Positions 44,843 to 54,344 of a stretch of DNA of 64,000 nt are shown one piece after another. Source of the DNA: Marinobacter salarius. GTDB taxonomy: Bacteria; Pseudomonadota; Gammaproteobacteria; Pseudomonadales; Oleiphilaceae. Numbering within the stretch: position 1 is the stretch's first letter; every line of letters begins with the position of its first letter. Both the position numbers and the translations under genes were made by a program. The stretch covers positions 124,001 to 188,000 of the forward strand of contig NZ_CP136693.1 of assembly GCF_032922745.1 (NCBI RefSeq), written 5' to 3'. A model generated the notes under the pieces. The model ran no database searches. It saw only the letters and a program-made list of their open reading frames with translations, and was not told the origin of the DNA.

Positions 44843-46861
44843 GTGAACAAGCTCAACCCCCGACAGAGTGAAGCCGTCCGCTACGCGGAGGGCCCCATGC
44901 TGGTGCTTGCCGGTGCCGGCAGCGGCAAGACCAGTGTAATCACCCGCAAAGTGGCTTACCTGATCGAACACCTTGGCATTCCTGGGCGTCACATCGCCGC
45001 CGTGACCTTCACCAACAAGGCCGCGCGCGAAATGAAAGAACGTGTCGGGCGACTGGTGGACCGCAAACTGACCCGGGGGTTGATTGTTTCCACCTTCCAT
45101 AACCTCGGGCTGAACATGATCCGCGAGGAGCACGAGCACCTGGGCTATCACCCCGGTTTTTCGATCTTCGATGCGGAAGACGCCAAGGCCCTGCTACAGG
45201 ACCTGATGATGCGCGAGGCCAGCGCGGATGCCGGCGACGAACTGTCTGACGTGCAGATGACCATCTCGTCCTGGAAGAATGCCATGCGCAGCCCCCAGGA
45301 TGCCTGGAGCCGGGCCGCTGATGAGCGGGAGCAGCGTATTGCCATCATTTACCGGCACTACAACGAATACCTGAAGGCCTATAACGCGGTGGATTTCGAT
45401 GATCTGATCCTGCTGCCGGTACAACTGTTCCGCGATAATCCCGAGGTGTTGCAGAAATGGCGGCGGAAAATCCGCTACATGCTGGTGGACGAATACCAGG
45501 ACACCAACCTTTGTCAGTATGAGTTGGTCAAGCTGCTGGTGGCGGAACGGACCGCCTTTACCGTCGTTGGAGATGATGACCAGTCGATCTATGCCTGGCG
45601 CGGTGCCCGGCCTGAAAACCTTGTTCAACTCAAGGAAGACTTCCCTAGCCTCAAGATCGTCAAACTGGAACAGAACTACCGTTCCACGGTTCGCATCCTC
45701 CGTTGCGCCAACACGGTCATCGCCAACAACCCCCACGTGTTCGAGAAAGCCCTGTGGAGCGATCATACGACCGGCGACGAGCTAAGAATCGTTCGCTGCC
45801 GCAATGAGGACGCTGAAGCCGAACGGGTGGCCACGGAAATCCTCGACCAGAAACTCAAGAAAGGCCTGGCCTTCCGGGACTTCGCCGTGCTCTATCGGGG
45901 CAATCACCAGGCACGGCTGCTGGAAATGAAACTGCAGGCCTACCAGATTCCCTATCACATCTCCGGTGGCCAGTCGTTCTTCTCCAAGAACGAAATCAAG
46001 GACGCCATGTCCTATCTGCGTCTTTTGGTGAACCCGGATGACGATGCAGCGTTCCTTCGCGTCGTCAACGTGCCCCGCCGCGAGATCGGCCCCCGCACGC
46101 TGGAACAGCTCAGCCATTACGCCCGCTCCCGCAACGTCAGCCTGTTTCGTGCCCTGGGCGATATGGGTGCCGAAACCCATGTCACCGAGAAGGGGCTGGA
46201 CCGTCTGCGGCGCTTCGCTCACTGGGTGGACAACACCTGCGAGCGCCTGCACCGCGAAGATCCGATTCCGGTGATCAAGCAGTTGTTCACCGACATTGAG
46301 TACGAGGAATGGCTGCACCTGCATTCCGGCTCGCCGAAACAGGCAGAACGACGGATGGAGAACATCTGGTACCTGGTGGAATCCATCCAGCGCATGCTGG
46401 ACGATGGCAAGGGTACTGCCGACGAAATGGGCATTGAAGATGCCATCAGTCGGCTAATCTTGCGTGACATGATGGAGCAGCGCGAAGAAGAGGACGACAG
46501 CGACAAGGTCCAGCTGCTGACCCTCCACGCCTCAAAAGGCCTGGAATTCCCCCACGTCTTCATCATGGGCCTGGAAGAGGAAATACTGCCCCACCGCTCC
46601 AGCATTGAGGAAGGCAATGTCGAGGAAGAACGACGACTGATGTACGTGGGCATCACCCGAGCCCGGGAAACCCTGACCCTTAGCTTTGCCGCTCAGCGAA
46701 GACAGTACGGAGAGAAACTGGAAACCATTCCAAGCCGGTTTCTCGATGAACTGCCCGAGGCCGACCTAAGATGGGAGGGCACCGGCGACCTGGACGTAGA
46801 GGCCAACCAGCAAAAGGGCAAGGCTACCCTCAGCGCGTTGCTTGGCGACCTGGGGAACTGA
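44843..46861 (+). CDS. rep: ATP-dependent DNA helicase Rep
   Basis: Superfamily 1A 3'-5' helicase that helps forks pass bound proteins. It has 672 residues from a GTG start (LNPRQSEAVRYAEGPMLVLAGAGSGKTSVIT). Motifs seen: Ia TFTNKAAREMKERV, II LVDEYQDTN, III VVGDDDQSIYAWRGA, IV LEQNYRST, V LLTLHASKGLEFPHVFI, VI EERRLMYVGITRARE. The length and the C-terminus fit Rep rather than UvrD. Confidence 0.96.
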   Translation: MNKLNPRQSEAVRYAEGPMLVLAGAGSGKTSVITRKVAYLIEHLGIPGRHIAAVTFTNKAAREMKERVGRLVDRKLTRGLIVSTFHNLGLNMIREEHEHLGYHPGFSIFDAEDAKALLQDLMMREASADAGDELSDVQMTISSWKNAMRSPQDAWSRAADEREQRIAIIYRHYNEYLKAYNAVDFDDLILLPVQLFRDNPEVLQKWRRKIRYMLVDEYQDTNLCQYELVKLLVAERTAFTVVGDDDQSIYAWRGARPENLVQLKEDFPSLKIVKLEQNYRSTVRILRCANTVIANNPHVFEKALWSDHTTGDELRIVRCRNEDAEAERVATEILDQKLKKGLAFRDFAVLYRGNHQARLLEMKLQAYQIPYHISGGQSFFSKNEIKDAMSYLRLLVNPDDDAAFLRVVNVPRREIGPRTLEQLSHYARSRNVSLFRALGDMGAETHVTEKGLDRLRRFAHWVDNTCERLHREDPIPVIKQLFTDIEYEEWLHLHSGSPKQAERRMENIWYLVESIQRMLDDGKGTADEMGIEDAISRLILRDMMEQREEEDDSDKVQLLTLHASKGLEFPHVFIMGLEEEILPHRSSIEEGNVEEERRLMYVGITRARETLTLSFAAQRRQYGEKLETIPSRFLDELPEADLRWEGTGDLDVEANQQKGKATLSALLGDLGN

Positions 46862-46966
46862 ATTTCACGTTTTTTCACAATCTCTGCAACTTTATGACCT
46901 CCTGATCCGTAACTGCCCAGGGGACTCCGTTCCCCGCGCACACAAAAACAACATCAGGAGGACATT

Positions 46967-49216
46967 ATGTCCCGTCTATCCAACCGATTGTCGACCGTCA
47001 CCGGCTCACTGCTGCTGGTGGCTGTCGGGTCGACACCCGTCAACGCTGGCCTGCTCGGCAACCTTCTTGGCGGATCCGCAGATAATTCGTCAACGCAGAC
47101 CGAAACATCTGCAGCACAGAAGGGCGCATTCAGCGATCCCTTTGCCGAGCCCACCATCATCGTGGATGGAGAAGAAATTCAGACTGATGAGAAATGCATC
47201 ACCCGAAGTGATGGCATGGACGAATGCAAGCCTGCCGCCGGCACCATGGCGCTTCTCAAGGATGGACGCCTGCTTTACCTGAACGCTCTTGAAGGCACGG
47301 AAAACGTCGAGCTATCGATCGTCGCCGAATTCGGCGAAGTGTCCGTCAACGACCAGACCCGTGTCCTGTCCCTAAACGAAAACGACAACCCATCCTGGCT
47401 GAAACCAACACCCCTGGATGCCGGCGCCAACCCGGACGGTAACGACAGCGAAACCCTGCTCAACGGCACGGACCTGGATGGCCTGATCGATACGGCCGAC
47501 AACACCAGTAAGAATGACGGTGCGCTTTTCTGTTCTGACGTGATTGGGCTGGCCAATGGCAACGTGATGGCCGTTGGCGGCACCGACTACTATTCAGAGC
47601 CAGGCATTGACGGCCTGCCTCTGGGGGTTGCCGAACTGGAGGGCATCAAGAACTCCAGAATTTTCGACGAAGAGACGAACACCTGGAGCCAGAGTGGCGA
47701 TATGACCTTCGGTCGCTGGTATCCATCGCTCGTTACCATGGGCAACGGCAACGTCTTCGTCGCCAGCGGTGTCACCAAGCTGCTGAAGCCAGTGTACCCG
47801 GATGAGCCACTGAACAGCGGACGCAACGTGGTGCAAACGGAGACCTACGACCCCTGCGCCGGCGCCTGGACGCAGAACCCGTCCACCGCTGATCGCTCCT
47901 TACCGCTCTATCCACGCATGCATCTGCTGCCGAATGGACACATCTTCTACAACGCTGGTGGCCAGGCCTTCAACCCATTCGGCCAGGGTTACGACCAGGC
48001 ATTGTGGAACATTGTTGCCAGCTTCAACCCGGATACCCAGCGCTGGAACGACATTGGCTATGCAGGCCTCCCACTAAGGCTGGATGAAGCCGGGCTGGGG
48101 CAGTTGAGCAGCACCCTGAACATCACCAACCTGTCTCTTGACCAGGTCGGCTCACTGCTTGGCGATGTTCTCGACTCGCCCACGGATTTGCTGACCAGTG
48201 CGGCCGATCTTGGGGTATCTGAAGACGATCTGCGCATGGCGATCGCCGGTGGTATGCGGGGCTCCACGTCGTCCACCATGTTGCCGCTGAAACCAGACGC
48301 CAGCGGTAACTACAATGAAGTGGAACTGCTGACCGCGGGCGGCGTACCCAGTTATGCAGTACTGACGAACCCCGGCGGCTACCTGCCCACCGACCAGACC
48401 CGCATCGATACCGTCACCACCAACGGCGACGAAATCGGCTACGAGTCGCGTTTGGCCGGACCACTGAATCAGCCTCGCTGGTACGGCACAAACGTTGTGA
48501 TGCCCGACGGCACCGTGATGGTGTTCAGCGGCGGCAATCGCGACGGTGTGGTAGCGCCCGGCCTGGAAGGCCCGATCCGCACTGCCGAGCAGTTCAACCC
48601 TGAAACCGGAGAATGGACGGAAATGGCTACTGGCCACCGTGCCCGCACCTACCACAACACTGCGGTACTGATGGAGGACGGCCGCGTTATGGTTGCCGGC
48701 CACTCACCGATCAACACCGCTTACCTGACGTTCGTGGATCTTCAGGATTTCGGACTCGCACCCTATGACGGCCGCGACCCGAGTTTCGAAATCTACACGC
48801 CACCCTACGCCATGCGGGACGACCGCCCCATAATCAGAAGTGCACCCAGCAATCTGACCATTGGCGACCGATTCAACATCAAGGTCGACCAGGTGGATCA
48901 AATCGACAAGGCACTGCTGATTCGACGCACGGTCATGACCCACGTCATTGACGGTGACCAGCGCGCCATTGAGCTGGTCATGGAGCAGGGTCCTGGCAAC
49001 AAGCTGACTCTGACCATGCCCGACAACCACAACGTGGTGCCCGCCGGCGAGTACATGCTGTTCGTCAGCAAGGACACCGCAGATGGCCGCGTGCCCTCGG
49101 TGTCCGCGCCGATCACTGTGGTGAATGAGAATCTCGCCTGCATGGCGCCCACGCAGGTGGCCAGCGATACCACCACCAGCGGTGGCATCATTGAGTCAAC
49201 CCTCGAGCTGCTGTGA
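46967..49216 (+). CDS. Secreted copper-radical-oxidase-like protein (glyoxal/galactose oxidase fold)
   Basis: A 749-residue exported protein (signal peptide about 1-27, ribosome-binding site AGGAGG). Kelch-type propeller repeats fill about 190-580, then a C-terminal DUF1929 Ig-like domain (about 605-720). All the expected copper-radical ligands are present: Cys189 (FCSD) and Tyr252 (RWYPS) for the thioether cofactor, Tyr562 and His563 (RTYHNTAVL), and His659 (MTHVIDGDQR). The Cys-Tyr spacing of 63 is near that of fungal glyoxal oxidase. The substrate is unknown; oxidation of aldehydes or sugars to give H2O2 is inferred. A small exported protein follows 17 bases later. Confidence 0.8.
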   Translation: MSRLSNRLSTVTGSLLLVAVGSTPVNAGLLGNLLGGSADNSSTQTETSAAQKGAFSDPFAEPTIIVDGEEIQTDEKCITRSDGMDECKPAAGTMALLKDGRLLYLNALEGTENVELSIVAEFGEVSVNDQTRVLSLNENDNPSWLKPTPLDAGANPDGNDSETLLNGTDLDGLIDTADNTSKNDGALFCSDVIGLANGNVMAVGGTDYYSEPGIDGLPLGVAELEGIKNSRIFDEETNTWSQSGDMTFGRWYPSLVTMGNGNVFVASGVTKLLKPVYPDEPLNSGRNVVQTETYDPCAGAWTQNPSTADRSLPLYPRMHLLPNGHIFYNAGGQAFNPFGQGYDQALWNIVASFNPDTQRWNDIGYAGLPLRLDEAGLGQLSSTLNITNLSLDQVGSLLGDVLDSPTDLLTSAADLGVSEDDLRMAIAGGMRGSTSSTMLPLKPDASGNYNEVELLTAGGVPSYAVLTNPGGYLPTDQTRIDTVTTNGDEIGYESRLAGPLNQPRWYGTNVVMPDGTVMVFSGGNRDGVVAPGLEGPIRTAEQFNPETGEWTEMATGHRARTYHNTAVLMEDGRVMVAGHSPINTAYLTFVDLQDFGLAPYDGRDPSFEIYTPPYAMRDDRPIIRSAPSNLTIGDRFNIKVDQVDQIDKALLIRRTVMTHVIDGDQRAIELVMEQGPGNKLTLTMPDNHNVVPAGEYMLFVSKDTADGRVPSVSAPITVVNENLACMAPTQVASDTTTSGGIIESTLELL

Positions 49217-49233
49217 CCGTCAGGAGGATTGTT

Positions 49234-49764
49234 ATGAAACACATCGAACAGGTCGGAGCTCGCCTGGCGGCCCCGGTGTTGTTCGGCCTGGTGTCCCTGT
49301 CAGCCTCCGGGCAGGCAGGGGCCCACGGTGCACTGGAGACAGAGGACGTTCCGGACGGCATCGTAAAGGCTCGAATAGCCCATCAACCCGACATTCCCGG
49401 ACTCAGTGCAATCATTCTGGATGCACCGCGCCCGGGCATATTGCTTCGATATCAAGGTGAAGAACCTCTGACCGTATTGGGCACGGACGGGGAGGCGTTT
49501 ATACGATTTACCCGAACCGAAGTCACCGTTAATACGGAGAGCCCCAGTTGGAAAGCGCTACCAAACCAGTCGGCGGAAACGAGCCAGACGTCCTGGGTGA
49601 CAATGTCTCAATCCGGCGCTTTTGGCTGGCTGGACTCCCGGCTCAATGTTCTGCATGACAGCAACAGCGCAGATGGACCCAAAACCTGGTCAATTGCAGT
49701 GACAACGCCCAAAAACGGCACTGAGCGAATCGAAGGGCAACTGACCTATATGCCCATTCACTAA
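49234..49764 (+). CDS. Exported protein of unknown function, partner of the copper-oxidase-like gene
   Basis: A 176-residue protein with a signal peptide (about 1-27, ending SASGQAGA), so the mature form starts HGALETED. The ATG at 49234 has AGGAGG 7 bases upstream. No Cys is present after the signal, and the two parts (QPDIPGLSAIILDAPRPGILLRYQGEEPLTVLG and RFTRTEVTVNTESPSWKALP) look beta-rich. I do not recognise the family. Its spacing suggests cotranscription, so it may help the oxidase with export, copper loading or substrate. Confidence 0.65.
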   Translation: MKHIEQVGARLAAPVLFGLVSLSASGQAGAHGALETEDVPDGIVKARIAHQPDIPGLSAIILDAPRPGILLRYQGEEPLTVLGTDGEAFIRFTRTEVTVNTESPSWKALPNQSAETSQTSWVTMSQSGAFGWLDSRLNVLHDSNSADGPKTWSIAVTTPKNGTERIEGQLTYMPIH

Positions 49765-49788
49765 CGGGCGAACATTCCGCTAACCAAT

Positions 49789-49817
49789 AAAAAGCCCCCG
49801 TAATATCGGGGGCTTTT
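49789..49817. terminator. Bidirectional terminator
   Basis: AAAAGCCCCCG (49790-49800) and CGGGGGCTTTT (49807-49817) form an 11-bp stem with A and T runs on the proper sides for both strands. It serves the convergent copper-oxidase operon and cytochrome c5 gene. Confidence 0.93.
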
Positions 49818-49845
49818 TGATCTACCGTGGGCCGGAGTACAGTTG

Positions 49846-50262
49846 CTACTGGCTGGCCTCAACCATGTGCTCGACGGCGCTCTCGATTTCCTCATCAGAG
49901 CACCCGGAACAACCGCCCTTGGCCGGCATGGCATTGAAGCCGTTGATCGCGTGATTGACCAGTGTGTCCAGTCCTTTTTCAATACGGGGTGACCATGCGG
50001 CTGTGTCGCCCTTCTTGGGAGCGCCTGCCGCGCCAGTGCTGTGGCAAGCGGTACAGGCTGCATCGTAAACGTCACTTCCAGAACGAGGGCCCGAGCTTGC
50101 GCTTGCAGATGGAGCAGCTGCCTGCCCACAGTCTTCACCCTGGACGCACACTTCGCCAACCGGGGCAATGCGAGCACGAATTTCATCTTCAACATTGGCC
50201 ATTACGGCACCTGCGGTCAGGCCGAAACCAAGCAATACGGCAGCCAGGACTCTCTTCATCAT
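49846..50262 (-). CDS. Periplasmic cytochrome c5-type protein
   Basis: A 138-residue small c-type cytochrome. Signal peptide at about 1-22 (VLAAVLLGFGLTAGAVMA), then a Ser/Ala-rich linker and one haem site CTACH, with Met as likely sixth ligand in FNAMPAKGGCSGCSDEEIESAVEHM, the cytochrome c5 signature with its extra CSGCS disulfide. It probably carries electrons to a terminal oxidase or another periplasmic acceptor. Confidence 0.9.
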   Translation of the reverse strand: MMKRVLAAVLLGFGLTAGAVMANVEDEIRARIAPVGEVCVQGEDCGQAAAPSASASSGPRSGSDVYDAACTACHSTGAAGAPKKGDTAAWSPRIEKGLDTLVNHAINGFNAMPAKGGCSGCSDEEIESAVEHMVEASQ

Positions 50263-50454
50263 CACAATGCACCTCACAATTGGGCGTTATAATCGTTTGT
50301 GCCAGCATTATAGCGACTGAGGCAGGTCAAAAAAACCAAACTGCAAAATGAACCCCCGATTTCAATCAATTTTCGTTGCCATTTCGTAAGTCAGAGGGCT
50401 CCGAAAGCACTTTCCGGGTACCATGCACCAAACAGATACTGAGGGTTAGAATGT

Positions 50455-50787
50455 ATGCCTGACACAAACCAGCCACACCCCTGGCGAAAGCCATTACTGA
50501 TCACCGAGTTTACGGCGGTAGCCATACTGCTGGTGTCCATGGGCTGGTTTTCCAGCCGCGCGGAAGATGGCACCGCGCTGAGCCCTGTGTGGCTGTTGAT
50601 CCCTGCCGCCGCAAGCCTGGCGGTGTTCATCAGTTTTATCGGGCTGATGTACCTGCGCTGGGTGGTTGCAGCGGCTGCGGAACGCAAACCCCGGCACAAA
50701 ATCGTTTTTTCCCTGCTTGTACTCACGCTGCTCGGAGTATGGGCGTACGGCGTTGCCAACACCTGGATCAGTCTTTCCAACGCATAA
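50455..50787 (+). CDS. Small three-helix membrane protein, unknown
   Basis: A 110-residue protein with hydrophobic segments at about residues 14-33, 43-67 and 82-104 and a charged RKPRHK-like loop between the second and third. It has no recognised family. It lies 10 bases before the phospholipase A gene on the same strand, so the two may form an operon. Confidence 0.6.
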   Translation: MPDTNQPHPWRKPLLITEFTAVAILLVSMGWFSSRAEDGTALSPVWLLIPAAASLAVFISFIGLMYLRWVVAAAAERKPRHKIVFSLLVLTLLGVWAYGVANTWISLSNA

Positions 50788-50797
50788 GGACAGGATC

Positions 50798-51967
50798 ATG
50801 CCCATTGTCTATCGCCATCGCGCTTCGAGGCTGGCTGGTTTGTTGTTGTCTCTGCATCTGTTCGCGCCAGCGACGGTCAATGCACAGGACGGGACGTCCG
50901 ATCATCGGAGTTTCGAAGGCGTTAACCCAGAGCAGTGCGCCCTGATCAAGGATGGCGTGCAGCGCCTGGCGTGCTATGACGCGATCAATGATCCCGCCAC
51001 GGCTCGAAACGGTGCCTCTGACGACAGCCTGGAAGCCATCGACAAATCAACAGAAGCACTGCAGTACCGGGACGCGACCAGCGCAGAAGATGGTGATGCC
51101 ACTTTTGAGGATGTCGAAAGCACTGCGCAGAGGAAGGAAGGCGATGACACCGGCGTGATGTCGGCGATCCTGAACCGTTATGTCGCCGCAGAGAAGGCTA
51201 TTTTCTCGTTTTCCGGCAGTTTTGTTGGCCATCGGCCGATGTATATCCTGCCGTTCAGCTATATGAAGAATGCCAATCGTGAACCCACAAATCCGAGACT
51301 GGGCGCAACCGATTACGACTATGGCATCGACAACCAGGAAGCCAAGTACCAGATCAGTTTCAAGGTACCCTTGTTGACTGGCTGGCTGGATGACCGCACG
51401 ACGCTCTGGTTCGGCTACACCCAGAAATCGTTTTGGCAGGTGTATAACACGGATGACTCAGCGCCATTCCGGGAAACCAATTATGAGCCGGAAGTCTTTG
51501 TACGCTATGAGACGAATTATGACCTGGGCCCTGGCAGGCTGAATGGTGTCACGCTGGGCTTTAATCATGAGTCCAATGGCCAGTCGGAACCCCGTTCCCG
51601 CAGTTGGAACCGGATCGTGGGGTCGGCAGCCTACAGCTATGATCGCTGGCTGTTCATCCTTCAGCCCTGGTATCGACTGCCGGAGGATGACAGCGAGGAC
51701 GACAATGAGGATATTGAGCGCTATCTGGGCTATGCGAACTACATGGCGATCTACAAGTGGAGTGAGGATCGGACGCTGTCGATGAAGCTGATGAACAACT
51801 TGCGGTCAGACAACAAGACGTCGATTGAGTTGGGTTATAGCTTTCCGATGGGGGATACGATCAAGGGGTATGTCCATTATTACAATGGCTATGGTGAGAG
51901 TCTGATTGACTACAATGAGCGGATTCAGCGGATTGGTATCGGGGTTATGTTGAACGACTGGCTTTGA
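50798..51967 (+). CDS. pldA: Outer membrane phospholipase A
   Basis: A 389-residue outer-membrane beta-barrel lipase with signal peptide (about 1-29, ending VNA). The catalytic motif NHESNGQ supplies His and Ser, and SRSWNR supplies the Asn. The WFGYTQKSFWQVYN segment and the barrel-ending GIGVMLNDWL also fit the family. The region before the barrel (about 30-125) is longer than in E. coli PldA and acidic. I use the ATG at 50798; the upstream frame overlaps the preceding gene. Confidence 0.9.
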   Translation: MPIVYRHRASRLAGLLLSLHLFAPATVNAQDGTSDHRSFEGVNPEQCALIKDGVQRLACYDAINDPATARNGASDDSLEAIDKSTEALQYRDATSAEDGDATFEDVESTAQRKEGDDTGVMSAILNRYVAAEKAIFSFSGSFVGHRPMYILPFSYMKNANREPTNPRLGATDYDYGIDNQEAKYQISFKVPLLTGWLDDRTTLWFGYTQKSFWQVYNTDDSAPFRETNYEPEVFVRYETNYDLGPGRLNGVTLGFNHESNGQSEPRSRSWNRIVGSAAYSYDRWLFILQPWYRLPEDDSEDDNEDIERYLGYANYMAIYKWSEDRTLSMKLMNNLRSDNKTSIELGYSFPMGDTIKGYVHYYNGYGESLIDYNERIQRIGIGVMLNDWL

Positions 51968-52006
51968 GTGGTTCCCGGCTTTTGCCATTGGTGCAAGACA
52001 GTCCGT

Positions 52007-52106
52007 CATGGTTCCCTCTCCCGAAACACGCTCCTTGCGGCACATCCATGTGACGCTTGGGCTTCGCCATCCATGGCTCCGCACAGTTTCGGGAGAGGGA
52101 ACCATG
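52007..52106 (+). repeat. Long palindromic intergenic repeat, copy 3
   Basis: Perfect 21-base arms: CATGGTTCCCTCTCCCGAAA plus C (52007-52027) and their complement at 52086-52106. The core at 52028-52085 shares GACGCTTGGGCT.CGCCATCC and ATGGCTCCGCACA with copy 2. The arms differ from those of copies 1 and 2. It lies between convergent pldA and algC. Confidence 0.8.
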
Positions 52107-52129
52107 CCGGCCTGCCCCAAAATTCGGAG

Positions 52130-53494
52130 TTAGCCTTTCTCGTTTAGCCTTTGCATTTCCGCCAGCAGCTCTGCCGTTTTTTCCTTCATCAACGCAATAT
52201 CCCCCCTCGATTCCACGTTCAGGCGAACCACCGGTTCGGTGTTGGACATTCGCAGGTTGAACCGCCAGTCGTCGAATTCGATGCTGGCACCGTCGACGTG
52301 GCTGACACTTTTGGCGCCCGGGCTGTATTTGGCCTCTATGGCGGCAATGACCTTGGGGGGATCATCGATCGTGCGGTTGATTTCGCCGCTGGCCGGATAG
52401 GCCTCGATTCGGGCGTCTATCAGGGAGGACAGCGTCTGGCCGGACTGGCACAGGCGTTCGGCGACGAGCAACCAGGGGATCATGCCGCTGTCGCAGTAGG
52501 CGAAGTCGCGGAAGTAGTGGTGGGCGCTCATTTCGCCGCCGTAGACTGCATCTTCGTCGCGCATGCGTTGTTTGATGAAGGCGTGGCCGGTTTTGCTTTC
52601 GATGGCTTCGCCGCCAACGGCGTTGACGAGGTCGATGGTGTTCCAGGTCAGTCTTGGGTCGTGGATGACTTTACCGCCGCCGGTTTTGCGGAGGAACTGG
52701 TCTGCCAGCAGGCCGACAATATAGTAGCCCTCGATGAAGCGGCCGTTTTCGTCAAAGAAGAAGCAGCGATCGTAGTCGCCGTCCCAGGCAATGCCCATGA
52801 CAGCGCCATACTCCACAACCGCATCCGCGGTGGCGGCGCGGTTTTCTTCCAGAATGGGGTTGGGAACACCGTTCGGGAAATGACCATCGGCCTGGTGGTG
52901 CACTTTGACGAAATCGAACGGCAGGTGTTGTTCCAGCTCGTCGATAATCAACCCGGCCCCGCCGTTACCAGCGTTGACCACGATGGTTTTGGGCTTGAGC
53001 GATCCTGCCGCTATATAACCCAACAGGTGATCGATATAGGCGGTAACCACTTCCAACGGCTCATATCGCCCCTGTTCCGGCGCATCACCGAAGGGCTCAG
53101 GCACCCGGTCACGGATGTCATTCAGGCCGTTGTCGGAACTGATAGGGCGCGAGTCCGGCCCCACCATCTTCATGCCATTGTGATCACGCGGGTTGTGGCT
53201 GGCGGTGACCATGATGCCGCCGTCCATTTTGTAATGGCTGGTGGCGAAGTAGACCAGCTCGGTACCACACAGGCCGATGTCGAAAACGTCGGCACCGGCG
53301 GCCATAAGGCCGGAGCAGAGGGCGTCGGCGATGTCACGGCTGGACAGCCGGATGTCGTAGCCGACGATGACTCTTTTCGCCCCCGTCACTTCCACATAGG
53401 CGCGACCGATGCGTTCGGCCAGCTCTGGGTTAAGCTGGTCCGGCACTCGGCCACGAAGGTCATAGGCTTTAAAACAGGACAGATCCATTGTCAC
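52130..53494 (-). CDS. algC: Phosphomannomutase/phosphoglucomutase (AlgC-like)
   Basis: Converts hexose 6-phosphates to 1-phosphates for lipopolysaccharide and exopolysaccharide precursors. It has 454 residues, with the phosphoserine loop TASHNPRDHNGMK, metal-binding WDGDYDRCFFFDENG, sugar loop GGEMSAHHYF and phosphate-binding RLNVESRGD region. Length and sequence fit the AlgC/CpsG branch; the choice of name rests on similarity only. Confidence 0.9.
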   Translation of the reverse strand: MTMDLSCFKAYDLRGRVPDQLNPELAERIGRAYVEVTGAKRVIVGYDIRLSSRDIADALCSGLMAAGADVFDIGLCGTELVYFATSHYKMDGGIMVTASHNPRDHNGMKMVGPDSRPISSDNGLNDIRDRVPEPFGDAPEQGRYEPLEVVTAYIDHLLGYIAAGSLKPKTIVVNAGNGGAGLIIDELEQHLPFDFVKVHHQADGHFPNGVPNPILEENRAATADAVVEYGAVMGIAWDGDYDRCFFFDENGRFIEGYYIVGLLADQFLRKTGGGKVIHDPRLTWNTIDLVNAVGGEAIESKTGHAFIKQRMRDEDAVYGGEMSAHHYFRDFAYCDSGMIPWLLVAERLCQSGQTLSSLIDARIEAYPASGEINRTIDDPPKVIAAIEAKYSPGAKSVSHVDGASIEFDDWRFNLRMSNTEPVVRLNVESRGDIALMKEKTAELLAEMQRLNEKG

Positions 53495-53500
53495 TGATGT

Positions 53501-53977
53501 TTACTCCGCGGCGGACGACTGAAGCTGGATGTAGTTCTGGATACCCATCTTGCCGATCATGTCGAGCTGGGTTTCGAGCCAATCAATGTGCTCTTCTTCG
53601 CTGTCGAGGATGCCACGGAACAGTTCACGACTGGTGTAGTCCTTCACCTGCTCACAATGAACAACCGCATCTTTCAGGTCCTGATGGGCGATCATTTCCA
53701 GTTTGAGGTCACAGGACAGCATTTCCTCGACGTTTTCACCGATCAGCAGCTTGTTTAGGTCCTGGAGGTTAGGTAGCCCTTCCAGAAACAGGATGCGTTC
53801 GATCAGCAGATCCGCATGCTTCATTTCGTCGATGGACTCTTCGTATTCCTTGTCCGCCAGTTTGGTGATACCCCAATCCTTGTACATGCGGGAATGGAGG
53901 AAGTACTGGTTGATGGCGGTCAGCTCGTTGGCGAGTACTTTATTCAGGAACTGGATGACTTTCTTGTCGCCTTTCAT
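53501..53977 (-). CDS. bfr: Bacterioferritin
   Basis: A 158-residue subunit of the 24-mer iron store. Ferroxidase residues Glu18 (ANELTAINQYFLH), Glu51 and His54 (DEMKHAD), Glu94, and Glu127 and His130 (SEEEHIDWLE) are present, and Met52, the haem ligand, is kept. It is separated from bfd by 129 bases on the same strand. Confidence 0.96.
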   Translation of the reverse strand: MKGDKKVIQFLNKVLANELTAINQYFLHSRMYKDWGITKLADKEYEESIDEMKHADLLIERILFLEGLPNLQDLNKLLIGENVEEMLSCDLKLEMIAHQDLKDAVVHCEQVKDYTSRELFRGILDSEEEHIDWLETQLDMIGKMGIQNYIQLQSSAAE

Positions 53978-54106
53978 GACGGATCTCCTTTCGTGAGTGT
54001 GCGATCCTTACAAGGATAGTCTTTCACGCGGGGAGAAAAAATCACATTTAGGAATCAGGTGCAGGCAAGAACGGATTCCGCACTCTCCCTATCACTACCC
54101 TATCCG

Positions 54107-54313
54107 TCAGGCGGGCTGGGCTAGCATGTCAGCCATGGCCAGGTAATCGGGGGTGCGGCTTTCGCGGAGAATCTCCCGTGCTGTAAAGGCACAACGACCG
54201 CATTGCGTGCCAACACCGAGCTCCTTGCCAAGCTGGCGCATGGAACTGACGCCATTGTCGGCGGCTTCACGGATTTCTCGGTCTGTTACACCATGGCAGA
54301 GGCATACATACAT
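54107..54313 (-). CDS. bfd: Bacterioferritin-associated ferredoxin
   Basis: A 68-residue 2Fe-2S protein that reduces bacterioferritin haem to release iron. Cluster ligands are in MYVCLCHGVTDREI (Cys4, Cys6) and TQCGRCAF (Cys38, Cys41). A Fur-like box lies upstream, consistent with induction when iron is short. Confidence 0.95.
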   Translation of the reverse strand: MYVCLCHGVTDREIREAADNGVSSMRQLGKELGVGTQCGRCAFTAREILRESRTPDYLAMADMLAQPA

Positions 54314-54344
54314 AGGAGCATCTCACTAACGATAACAAAGCTAG

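Noticed and set aside
52151..53497. Open frame of 448 codons on the plus strand opposite algC
   Set aside because: It mirrors the whole of algC in antisense, has no recognisable motif or ribosome-binding site, and long antisense frames are common in GC-rich coding sequence.
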